Shown: positions 1-6,393, counted from the first letter of the stretch. The stretch: 8,151 bases of DNA from Candidatus Zixiibacteriota bacterium (GCA_029932795.1 JAOZPL010000081.1:1-8151), one strand, 5' to 3'. The notes: generated by a model not told the origin, from the sequence alone. Made by a program: numbers and translations.

Positions 1-2
1 CC

Positions 3-980
3 GATAGCATTGATGATACCATCTTTTTGCCTCAACCGATGACAAGCGCGAGCATCAAGGGAATAGTGCTTTCATACAGCTATCAGGAGCTATTTTCGGG
101 CCGGTCTGACTCTGTATTTCTGATCAGGTTAAGTGAACCACAGGCAGCCAATCTCCTCTTCACAGCCGATAAGCGACTGACCGGTGTTGAGTTTCCCGGA
201 TACGGGATCACAATCCTCCAGGAATTGGTGGAACGAGCAGAGCCGAAACCGGAATCGCGTGAGGTAACATCACCGGGATTCAGTCTGATTCGGCTGGCAG
301 CGATGTTTCCACATTACCTGACCTATCTGCTGTTTGGTTTCATTGCGCTGATCTTTTTCATGGGTGGCGGATACCGCTGGATTGATTCTTATCTCGGGTA
401 TATTATCGGCGGGCTGCTGTTCCTGGTTACTCTCGTGACCCTGGTTCCGCTGCAAAACCTGATTGTTCGCCAGTGGCTGTTGCCCTCGGTCGCAGCCGGT
501 GAGTCGCTGTATTTTGTGGGTGTTTTCCCGGCACTCGTGTCGGGTGTGATACAAGAATTGCTCAAACTATCAGCTATTCTTCTACTGGTTAGCTGGCGAG
601 GATCAAAGAAGTACCGGTTCGCTGTGCTGGGAGCGTTTTGCGGAGCCGGCTTTGCCCTCGCGGAGGCAGGCTATATCGTTGGTCTGACGATTACCCCTTT
701 GTTTACCTGGAGTCTTCTCGAGCGTGGCTTCCTGACAGTCTATCACGTCTCCTCCGGTGCTTTGCTGGGACGTGCCCTGTCGCGTGGTCACGAGGACACT
801 ATTGCAACTCTTCTTGGGCTTGTGCTGATGAATGCCATGCTACGGTACCTGCCGATTTTTGTCCATCAGGGTGTCGCCGACGTTCACCTGATGTACCTGA
901 TATACTCCATTATAGCCACGGGCGTTCTGTTTTTTGCCTTGTTACGGCTCATGAAGATACGGTCAGCGCGGCAGATTTGA
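3..980 (+). CDS. PrsW/YhfC-like intramembrane protease-type membrane protein (5' partial)
   Basis: The frame has no stop back to the left edge, and neither TTG at 27 nor ATG at 39 has a Shine-Dalgarno sequence, so the true start probably lies outside the window. Counting from the TTG as residue 1, residues 1-85 are soluble and unassigned. From about residue 92 onward there are seven or so hydrophobic segments. Three motifs in order recall the glutamic intramembrane proteases of the PrsW/CPBP/YhfC group: Q176-E177-L-L-K180 (family EExxK), G-A-G-F-A-L-A-E213, and E232-R233 followed by H240. Known members cut membrane-anchored proteins such as anti-sigma factors. The first Glu of the EExxK motif is Gln here, so activity is uncertain. 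The gene ends 133 bases before the ROK kinase and gives no clue to a substrate. The family call rests on motif recognition alone. It could instead be a non-proteolytic relative. Confidence 0.6.
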   Translation, partial: DSIDDTIFLPQPMTSASIKGIVLSYSYQELFSGRSDSVFLIRLSEPQAANLLFTADKRLTGVEFPGYGITILQELVERAEPKPESREVTSPGFSLIRLAAMFPHYLTYLLFGFIALIFFMGGGYRWIDSYLGYIIGGLLFLVTLVTLVPLQNLIVRQWLLPSVAAGESLYFVGVFPALVSGVIQELLKLSAILLLVSWRGSKKYRFAVLGAFCGAGFALAEAGYIVGLTITPLFTWSLLERGFLTVYHVSSGALLGRALSRGHEDTIATLLGLVLMNAMLRYLPIFVHQGVADVHLMYLIYSIIATGVLFFALLRLMKIRSARQI

Positions 981-998
981 TCCTGTCGTCCTTTGAGG

Positions 999-1027
999 TT
1001 GACAGAGACTACAAGGAAGCGTATGTT
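999..1027 (+). promoter_or_regulatory. Putative sigma70 promoter for the ROK kinase unit
   Basis: A perfect -35 box TTGACA (999-1004) is followed after 17 bases by TATGTT (1022-1027), which matches 4 of 6 bases of the -10 consensus. Transcription would start near 1034 and give a leader of about 80 bases before the kinase ATG. It lies in the 133-base gap after the membrane protein, where a new unit would be expected to start. This is pattern matching only. Confidence 0.42.
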
Positions 1028-1050
1028 TTTCCGCTGTTATTGGTAAATCC

Positions 1051-1070
1051 TCAGGTGTGATGAGACCTGA
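1051..1070 (+). repeat. Inverted repeat in the ROK kinase leader
   Basis: TCAGGT (1051-1056) and ACCTGA (1065-1070) are exact reverse complements around an 8-base loop. The hairpin would form in the predicted 5' leader of the kinase mRNA. No T tract follows, so it is not an intrinsic terminator. It could be a protein-binding site, an mRNA structure, or chance; six base pairs are weak evidence. Confidence 0.3.
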
Positions 1071-1113
1071 CAGGAAAAGGTAAGAACGTTTAATCGAGAG
1101 AACCAACAACCAT

Positions 1114-2085
1114 ATGCCGGATGATTTCGTTTACGCAGGACTCGACATCGGTGGTACGAACATCAAGTACGGCCTGGTTGATCAAAAGGGTAAAGTACTT
1201 TTGAAAGATCAGCGTCCGACAATGGCGGGAAAAGGAGCCGAACCGTTGCTGCATCTGGTGACCAACATCTCGGAGCGCCTGCTCTTTCATGCTGCGGAAG
1301 AGGACTACGAAGTCAAATGGCTTGGAGTCGGTACACCCGGATCGGTGGACAGTCGCACCGGCAAAGTGATCGGGTTATCACCTAATATCGACGGCTGGCA
1401 GGGGATGGAGATCGGGCGGATTCTCAGTGAGCGGCTGAACATGCCGGTTCTGGTTGAGAATGATGTTAATGCAATGGCACTGGCAGAGTTTCGTTTTGGA
1501 GCGGCTATTGGCTATCAATCGATTGTGTGTGTGGCGCTGGGCACCGGTGTAGGTGGCGGAGTGATCATCGACGGCAAACTCTGGCGTGGGGCTAACCACT
1601 CGGCCGGGGAGTTAGGCCATGTTTCAATCAACCCCGATGGACCGGAGTGCCGTTGTGGCAGTCGCGGCTGCATTGAGACGTACTGTTCTTCACTGGCGAT
1701 GATCGAGCGCACTAAAACAATACTGACCCATGGCTTATCGCCGATATTTGAAGAGATACTTGATGGTACGCTCGAAAACCTCACTATAAGAAAGTTGTTT
1801 AAGGCAGTCAAGAAGGGGGACGAAATTGCCCGGGAAGTGATCGAGGAGACAGCAGCCTATCTGGGCACCGGGCTGGCCGGAATTGTGAATCTTCTTAATC
1901 CGGATATCGTAGTACTCGGTGGTGGCATCGCTGAAGCTGGCGGTGGGTTCATAGAAGCGGTCACCGCTGAGATACGGAAACGGGCCTTTGTGTCTGCCAC
2001 CGAACATCTTCGGATTGCCCGTGCCACGCTGGGCAACGATGCCGGATTCATTGGCGCGGCCATTCTGGGCGAGGCAGTACGATAG
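1114..2085 (+). CDS. ROK-family sugar kinase (glucokinase-like)
   Basis: This is a cytoplasmic ATP-dependent sugar kinase of the ROK family, 323 residues, the usual length for a catalytic ROK protein without a DNA-binding domain. The N-terminal phosphate loop is D11-I-G-G-T-N-I-K18. E115-N116-D117 carries the family's catalytic aspartate (D117). A Gly-rich segment A-L-G-T-G-V-G-G-G occupies 141-149. E166-L-G-H169 and C179-x-C181-x4-C186 form the ROK zinc site, with E188 completing the CGxxGCxE signature. L-G-G-G-I at 268-272 belongs to the C-terminal nucleotide-binding half. There is no N-terminal helix-turn-helix, so it should be an enzyme and not a NagC/XylR-type repressor. Glucose is the commonest substrate for such proteins, but N-acetylmannosamine, fructose or allose cannot be excluded. 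The ATG is preceded only by a weak GAGAG at 1096-1100. The gene is co-directional with, and 14 bases from, the next one. Confidence 0.92.
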   Translation: MPDDFVYAGLDIGGTNIKYGLVDQKGKVLLKDQRPTMAGKGAEPLLHLVTNISERLLFHAAEEDYEVKWLGVGTPGSVDSRTGKVIGLSPNIDGWQGMEIGRILSERLNMPVLVENDVNAMALAEFRFGAAIGYQSIVCVALGTGVGGGVIIDGKLWRGANHSAGELGHVSINPDGPECRCGSRGCIETYCSSLAMIERTKTILTHGLSPIFEEILDGTLENLTIRKLFKAVKKGDEIAREVIEETAAYLGTGLAGIVNLLNPDIVVLGGGIAEAGGGFIEAVTAEIRKRAFVSATEHLRIARATLGNDAGFIGAAILGEAVR

Positions 2086-2090
2086 GAGGG
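2084..2090 (+). promoter_or_regulatory. Strong ribosome binding site overlapping the kinase stop codon
   Basis: AGGAGGG begins inside the TAG stop of the ROK kinase (2083-2085) and ends 9 bases before the ATG at 2100. It fixes the start of the small membrane protein and implies translation from the same transcript, with ribosomes ending on the kinase positioned to feed reinitiation. Confidence 0.8.
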
Positions 2091-2099
2091 AAAAGGTTT

Positions 2100-2474
2100 A
2101 TGCAGGTAGCATCGAAGGGGACTCCGCTGACGTTTTGTATCGCCAAATGGCATGGGTATGTTTTTGCTATCCTCTTTCTGCTTTATGGGGGCCTCAAGAT
2201 TATTCTCGGAGCACTGGATCATAATTACGATGAAATGGCCGTGCCTTTTATCTTTCTGTTGATCGGCATTATCCTGATCTCGGTGGCATTTGCTTACCGT
2301 GATAACAGGATATGGGGCTGGTATGGTTTGGTTGTCGTTAATTCCCTCGTCGTCATCCTTGGTCTTTTTGGATTGAGCCATGTTGAAAACTACGTACTGA
2401 TTTTCTTTTCTCTGGCGGTGCTGGGAGCATTGTTTGCTCCGACGACCAGGCGTTCGTTCTTCAAAGGGCGCTAA
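2100..2474 (+). CDS. Small four-helix membrane protein of unknown function
   Basis: A 124-residue protein that I do not recognise. It begins with a short polar N-terminus (1-17). Four hydrophobic segments follow at roughly 18-37, 47-66, 72-90 and 95-113, joined by short loops, one containing D-H-N-Y-D-E (about 41-46) and one A-Y-R-D-N-R (about 66-71). The C-terminus is basic (T-R-R-S-F-F-K-G-R), which suggests that end faces the cytoplasm. There are no conserved catalytic motifs or cysteine pairs. The start is well supported by the AGGAGGG ribosome binding site 9 bases upstream. It is almost certainly co-transcribed with the ROK kinase, but the proximity gives no firm functional link. Such small integral membrane proteins are often annotated only as hypothetical. 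Confidence 0.78.
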   Translation: MQVASKGTPLTFCIAKWHGYVFAILFLLYGGLKIILGALDHNYDEMAVPFIFLLIGIILISVAFAYRDNRIWGWYGLVVVNSLVVILGLFGLSHVENYVLIFFSLAVLGALFAPTTRRSFFKGR

Positions 2475-2481
2475 TTATCAG

Positions 2482-2509
2482 TTGACAACTGCAGAAAAGA
2501 CGATAAATT
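2482..2509 (+). promoter_or_regulatory. tRNA-Phe promoter with GC-rich discriminator
   Basis: TTGACA (2482-2487) is a perfect -35 box. After 16 bases comes TAAATT (2504-2509), 4 of 6 to the -10 consensus. The bases right after the -10 are GCCG, a GC-rich discriminator typical of stable-RNA promoters under stringent control. The predicted start (about 2516) is some 20 bases before the mature tRNA 5' end. The -35 box sits inside a perfect palindrome, CAGTTG-A-CAACTG (2479-2491). Confidence 0.6.
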
Positions 2510-2535
2510 GCCGAATCTTCACGTGAACAGAGACT

Positions 2536-2608
<73 letters not shown>

Positions 2609-2760
2609 CTTTTTTACAGACGGATTGTTTCCACAGCCAACTGCCATCGTTTCTTAGTATCGTACATTTCAACACAGCATCTTTTTTTCTCCCGGCGTTA
2701 TGCTCGTGGGGTGCTGATGTCGGAACAATAACTGCAAGCTAGCAGAGCATCCAATTGAGG
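2609..2760. other. Intergenic region without a recognisable gene
   Basis: This stretch lies between tRNA-Phe and the promoter of the aminotransferase. It contains T-rich runs (T6 at 2610-2615 and another T run near 2680-2690) and a weak distant inverted repeat, ATGCTC (2700-2705) with GAGCAT (2745-2750). I see no coding signature, no second tRNA and no clean terminator hairpin. Confidence 0.5.
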
Positions 2761-2788
2761 TTGTTTTTCCTTATGATTTTCATATATT
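2761..2788 (+). promoter_or_regulatory. Putative sigma70 promoter for the aminotransferase
   Basis: TTGTTT (2761-2766) and TATATT (2783-2788) are separated by 16 bases in an AT-rich patch that stands out from its surroundings. Transcription would start near 2795 and give an 85-base leader ending in the ribosome binding site AAAGGA (2868-2873), 7 bases before the ATG. An independent promoter fits the isolated position of the gene. Confidence 0.45.
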
Positions 2789-2880
2789 GAGAGCCGAGAG
2801 AGGGAAGGTTATCGAGTTTTTGATGTTCACTCTCCTCGCGTGCAGGACGGTGAAGATAGCTGATAAGAAAGGATAGCATT

Positions 2881-4089
2881 ATGTCAATTGAAATCAACAG
2901 TCGGGTGCACCCGGAAAAGTGGCGGATTGCCCCTCACGTACTCGATCTGGAGACATCGATAATAAGAGAAATACTTAAGATATCCTCACAGCCGGGTGTT
3001 ATCTCCTTCGCAGGTGGTCTTCCGGCACCGGAGCTCTTTCCGCTCGAGGATATAAAAAAGGTTACTCTTGAAGCGATCGACCAGTATGGTGCAGATTCCA
3101 TTCAGTATTCGCTTTCAAGCGGCATCGTGCCGATCAGAGAGCTGTTCGCAAAAAGGGCAACTGAAGAAGGATCAATATCAACCACTGCCAACATACTTAT
3201 CACTTCAGGCTCGCAGCAGGGCATTGAGCTCATCGCTCGCGCCTTTATCGACCCCGGTGATTACATTCTCACCGAAAACCCCACTTATGTAGGCGCATTG
3301 CAGGCGTTTGACTACTACCGGGCACGATATATCACTGTTGATATGGACGATGACGGGATGATTGTCGACCAGGTGGCGGAGAAGATTGAAAAATACCAGC
3401 CAAAACTGATCTACACGGTTTCTAATTTCCAGAATCCGACCGGCGTCACTATGTCCGAGGAGCGCCGCCGGCAACTGGTAGATCTCGCCGCCGGTTATGA
3501 TATCCCCGTGATCGATGACAATCCCTATGGTGACATTCGGTTCTCTGGAGAGCCAATGCCAACCCTCAAATCACTGGGTGGCGACGCAGTAATTGAACTG
3601 CGCACGATCTCCAAGATTATCGCGCCCGGGTTCCGGATAGGGTGGATGAACGGACCAACGCGGGCTATCACGCAGTTTGAGAAAGTCAAGCAGTGTGCCG
3701 ACCTGCATACCAGTAACTTTACCCAGTACGTTATCTATGAGTATATAAGACAGGGATTCCTTGAGCCGCATATTGAGAAAATCAAGGCGGATTCTCTGGC
3801 GAAACGGGCAGCTATGATCAGGACAATGGATGAGACGTTCCCACCGGGAATCAAGTGGACGCGACCCGATGGGGGCCTCTTCCTCTGGGTGGAGCTGCCC
3901 GCGCACATGTCCGGGAAGGAGCTCCTGCCCAAGGCGGTGGAAATGAAAGTTGCTTATGTCTACGGGGAGCCGTTCTTCCCCAACGGTGGTGGCGAGAACA
4001 CGTTGCGACTGAATTTCTCCAACGCTACGCACGAGGAGATAGTGGAAGGAATCACACGCCTTGCTAAACTTTTCAAAGAGAACCTGTAG
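2881..4089 (+). CDS. PLP-dependent aminotransferase, LysN/2-aminoadipate type
   Basis: A 402-residue class I/II (fold type I) aminotransferase that moves an amino group between an amino acid and a 2-oxo acid in the cytoplasm. The N-terminal stretch I-R-E-I-L-K (28-33) followed by I-S-F-A-G-G-L-P-A-P-E-L-F-P (41-54) is characteristic of LysN, the 2-aminoadipate/kynurenine-type branch. Cofactor residues are in place: S109-G-S-Q-Q in the phosphate-binding region, N185-P-T-G, D213 and Y216 in D-D-N-P-Y (pyridine nitrogen and O3' contacts), and the Schiff-base lysine K245 in S-K-I-I-A-P-G-F-R-I-G-W. R376 in L-R-L-N-F-S should bind the substrate carboxylate. There is no MocR-type regulator domain. 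LysN enzymes can be broad (aminoadipate, leucine, aromatic amino acids), so the substrate is open; the nearby dapF homologue makes a lysine or diaminopimelate-related role conceivable, but they are separated by a terminator. AAAGGA (2868-2873) supports the ATG. Confidence 0.92.
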   Translation: MSIEINSRVHPEKWRIAPHVLDLETSIIREILKISSQPGVISFAGGLPAPELFPLEDIKKVTLEAIDQYGADSIQYSLSSGIVPIRELFAKRATEEGSISTTANILITSGSQQGIELIARAFIDPGDYILTENPTYVGALQAFDYYRARYITVDMDDDGMIVDQVAEKIEKYQPKLIYTVSNFQNPTGVTMSEERRRQLVDLAAGYDIPVIDDNPYGDIRFSGEPMPTLKSLGGDAVIELRTISKIIAPGFRIGWMNGPTRAITQFEKVKQCADLHTSNFTQYVIYEYIRQGFLEPHIEKIKADSLAKRAAMIRTMDETFPPGIKWTRPDGGLFLWVELPAHMSGKELLPKAVEMKVAYVYGEPFFPNGGGENTLRLNFSNATHEEIVEGITRLAKLFKENL

Positions 4090-4135
4090 TTGAATATGAC
4101 GCTCCGGTGGCAGGAGTCTGGAAGTTGAATAGAAG

Positions 4136-4160
4136 AACCCGCCGGCAGGCGGGTTTTTTT
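4136..4160 (+). terminator. Rho-independent terminator after the aminotransferase
   Basis: The stem CCCGCC (4138-4143) pairs with GGCGGG (4148-4153) around the 4-base loop GGCA. It is extended by AA/TT pairs and followed by seven T (4154-4160). It lies 46 bases after the aminotransferase stop and separates that gene from the dapF homologue. Confidence 0.93.
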
Positions 4161-4161
4161 A

Positions 4162-4189
4162 TTGCCTCACCGGCGTTCTCGCTATTAAT
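4162..4189 (+). promoter_or_regulatory. Possible promoter for the dapF homologue
   Basis: TTGCCT (4162-4167) and ATTAAT (4184-4189) are 16 bases apart, directly after the terminator. Transcription would start only a few bases before the ATG at 4199. That is consistent with the absence of any Shine-Dalgarno sequence there and suggests a leaderless or near-leaderless mRNA. Both boxes are imperfect. Confidence 0.3.
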
Positions 4190-4198
4190 AATGATTCC

Positions 4199-5047
4199 AT
4201 GCTTGTAGATTTCAAGAAGTATGATGCTCTGGGGAACGACTTTCTGGTCATAGAAAGAAAAACTATCCGGTTGTCGCGCACCAGGTTTCAGCATCTTATC
4301 GAGAGCATCTGCGATCGGCGAAGTGGAGTGGGCGCAGATGGTATTGTGTGTCTCTCGCCTGACAGGGAAACCGACGGTCGGATCGATATTTACAACGCCG
4401 ATGGCAGCTGGGCGGAGAAATCGGGTAACGGCTTGCGAATTGCCGCCGTGCATTGCCGTCGGATGGAACCAAGGAGACGGAGTTTCCTTTTTCAAACGGG
4501 CAATACGACTGACCGAGTGACGCTTGGCAAGAGGATCCGCAGGGGATTCATAACGACAACTCAGCTTGGCCAGCCGGATTTTGAAGCCAGTAGTGTGCCG
4601 GTCAGGACCAGGCACAAATATCTGATTAACACCCCCCTTAAGTTTGGTCCCGTGAACCTTCCCGTCACCTGCCTTGCAGTGGGTAATCCGCATACGGTGC
4701 TGGTCGTTGACAATTTTGATTTCGACTGGCGGGAACTGGGAGCGGACATTGAGGCTTCACCTAGGTTTCCCCGGGGAACGAATGTTGAGTTTGTGCAGAT
4801 TATCAGTCGCCGCAAACTTCGAGTCGCTGATTGGGAACGCGGAGCGGGGGCGACCCGATCATCCGGAACCGGTGCGGCGGCGGCCGTCTGCGCGACGGTC
4901 ATGCTTGGCCTGGCCAACCGCAGGTGTGAAGTCCAGTTTGAGGCCGGATCGCTGATTGTTGATTGGGACCCGGATTCAAACATCGTGGAGCTGACCGGTC
5001 CGGCCCAGTTTGTTATGGAGGGCCGCTACGAGTTTATATCACGATGA
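4199..5047 (+). CDS. dapF: Diaminopimelate epimerase homologue lacking both catalytic cysteines
   Basis: A 282-residue protein of the DapF family (usual length about 270-290), which normally interconverts LL- and meso-diaminopimelate for lysine and peptidoglycan synthesis using two cysteines as acid and base. Both family signatures are present: N66-A-D-G-S-W-A-E-K-S75-G-N-G-L-R and E213-R-G-A-G-A-T-R-S-S222-G-T-G-A. In each, the position of the catalytic cysteine (73 and 217 in well-studied enzymes) is serine, encoded by TCG (4421-4423) and TCC (4862-4864). Other substrate-contact elements remain: L-G-N13-D-F, G-V-G-A-D-G (43-48), N66, G-N163-P-H, T-N195-V-E-F, and E213-R214. The two-lobed repeat appears complete, with no stop or frameshift, so it is not an obvious pseudogene. 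Arginine content is high. No Shine-Dalgarno precedes the ATG. An MFS transporter follows closely. True epimerase activity is doubtful; a different racemase/isomerase or a binding role is possible. The gene symbol denotes the family only. Confidence 0.85.
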   Translation: MLVDFKKYDALGNDFLVIERKTIRLSRTRFQHLIESICDRRSGVGADGIVCLSPDRETDGRIDIYNADGSWAEKSGNGLRIAAVHCRRMEPRRRSFLFQTGNTTDRVTLGKRIRRGFITTTQLGQPDFEASSVPVRTRHKYLINTPLKFGPVNLPVTCLAVGNPHTVLVVDNFDFDWRELGADIEASPRFPRGTNVEFVQIISRRKLRVADWERGAGATRSSGTGAAAAVCATVMLGLANRRCEVQFEAGSLIVDWDPDSNIVELTGPAQFVMEGRYEFISR

Positions 5048-5066
5048 AAAACCGCCTTTAACAGTC

Positions 5067-6347
5067 TTGCGAGGAATCCGGTCGAATCTCTCCGAATACC
5101 TTGCACACGTCAAAATGTTCTCCCGGAATGCCCGGCTCTATCTGGTCGGTTCGTTCCTGATGTCGGTCAATTTTGCAGTGTTCCAGCTGCTCTTTAATCT
5201 CTACCTGCGCGAATACGGCTTTTCTGAGGGGGATATCGGGTTGGTGAACTCAGGCCGGGCGTTGGGGCTAACGCTGATGGCCCTGCCTGCTGCCATGCTA
5301 TTGACCAGAATTCGCCTGAAACCGGTGCTTCTGGCCAGTTGCGTCGTTTTCGCCCTGTTCAGTCTGGGTTTGACCGTTTGCCTTGATCTGTTGTTTTTGA
5401 TCGGCTTTGCTTTGTTGGCAGGGATGGCGTTTGCGTTCTTTCGAGTAGCTTCGGGACCGTTTTACATGCGCAACTCCACCCGTGCAGAACGGACTCATCT
5501 GTTTTCGTTCTCTTTTGCCATGATGATTCTGGCCAGCATGGGCGGCTCGGCAGGTTCCGGCAACCTAGTAGCGTGGATCAATGCAATGACTGGTGATCCG
5601 GTAATCGGATACAGGTATACACTGTGTATTGCTATTGTGGTTGGCCTGCTGTCTTTTGTACCGTTTGCGATGATAAAGGCTTCAGCCCCTTCGAGTGAAG
5701 AGACCCGCATATCTTTGAACTTGGACAGGTTGAAACGAAGGGGTAGATTTTATCTAAAGATAACTGCTGCAAGTTTTTTGTTGGGCAGTGGTGCGGGATT
5801 GATCATTCCCTTTCTGAATCTCTACTTTCGTGACAGGCTTAATCTGTCACCTGACTGGATCGGGTGGTGTTTTTTCGCCGTCTCCTGTTCTATGTTTGTG
5901 GGTACACTGTCCGGGCCGCTTCTGACGAAGCGTTTCGGTTTGGTCAGGACAATCGTGTTCACACAACTTGCCTCCATTCCTTTCATGCTGATTCTGTCAT
6001 ACAGCTATCTGCTCTGGCTGGTGGTGGTGGCCTTCATTATCAGGGGGGGCCTGATGAATCTCAGTATCCCGATCAACACCAATTTTTGTATGGAAGTGTC
6101 GGAAAAGAACGAGCAGGGTCAGGTGAACGCACTGTTGATGATTTCCGGGACCGGCTCGCGGATGATCGCGGTAGCTATTGGCGGCTACCTGATCGAGGCG
6201 TACGGTTATACGGTAACGCTTAACGTGGCAGTTACGCTGTATATTATTTCATCACTGACTTACTACTTTCTCTTTCGACGAGTGGAACGCAGGAGCAAAG
6301 ACGCCACGAGCTGGCTGATGCCGGAACGCGAAGAATCGCGACTTTGA
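5067..6347 (+). CDS. Major facilitator superfamily transporter
   Basis: A 12-helix transporter of about 426 residues if TTG 5067 is the start. Twelve hydrophobic segments can be followed in two groups of six: the first begins near residue 25 and the second near 231, split by a hydrophilic, basic cytoplasmic loop (about 203-228). An MFS motif-A-like sequence, S-G-P-L-L-T-K-R-F-G-L-V-R, lies between helices 8 and 9 (about 282-294); the equivalent between helices 2 and 3 is degenerate. Substrate and direction are unknown. The start is uncertain. TTG 5010 would overlap dapF by 38 bases. TTG 5067 gives a 19-base gap. ATG 5115 would remove the amphipathic stretch before helix 1. None has a good ribosome binding site. 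An ATG overlapping the dapF stop (5044) is one frame off. Proximity suggests co-transcription with the dapF homologue. Confidence 0.88.
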   Translation: MRGIRSNLSEYLAHVKMFSRNARLYLVGSFLMSVNFAVFQLLFNLYLREYGFSEGDIGLVNSGRALGLTLMALPAAMLLTRIRLKPVLLASCVVFALFSLGLTVCLDLLFLIGFALLAGMAFAFFRVASGPFYMRNSTRAERTHLFSFSFAMMILASMGGSAGSGNLVAWINAMTGDPVIGYRYTLCIAIVVGLLSFVPFAMIKASAPSSEETRISLNLDRLKRRGRFYLKITAASFLLGSGAGLIIPFLNLYFRDRLNLSPDWIGWCFFAVSCSMFVGTLSGPLLTKRFGLVRTIVFTQLASIPFMLILSYSYLLWLVVVAFIIRGGLMNLSIPINTNFCMEVSEKNEQGQVNALLMISGTGSRMIAVAIGGYLIEAYGYTVTLNVAVTLYIISSLTYYFLFRRVERRSKDATSWLMPEREESRL

Positions 6348-6393
6348 TTTGACAGGAAACCACGCCCCACCAATCTTGCCGCCAACAATCTGT

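Noticed and set aside
27..41. TTG at 27 or ATG at 39 as the real start of the first gene
   Set aside because: The frame stays open to the left edge and no ribosome binding site precedes either codon, so the gene is better treated as truncated.
638..1060. 140-residue + strand frame overlapping the end of the first membrane protein
   Set aside because: It lies mostly inside the membrane-protein gene in another frame, is rich in Cys, Arg, Ser and Pro with no motif, and has no ribosome binding site.
1857..2381. 174-residue minus-strand frame across the kinase and small membrane protein
   Set aside because: It is antisense to two well-supported genes, of low-complexity polar composition, and has no motif.
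2700..2750. ATGCTC/GAGCAT inverted repeat as a structured RNA or riboswitch
   Set aside because: Only six base pairs around a 39-base loop, with no known riboswitch core; easily chance.
4073..4693. 206-residue minus-strand frame opposite the dapF homologue
   Set aside because: It is antisense to conserved DapF motifs and shows no domain; a shadow frame.
4199..5047. DapF homologue as a degraded pseudogene
   Set aside because: The frame is full length with no stop or frameshift, and binding residues in both lobes are kept; random decay would not hit just the two thiols so cleanly, although loss of function cannot be ruled out.
4199..6347. Staphylopine-like metallophore cluster (DapF-like histidine racemase plus MFS exporter)
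   Set aside because: No nicotianamine-synthase-like or opine-dehydrogenase gene is present in the window, and the CntK-type racemase keeps catalytic cysteines as far as known.
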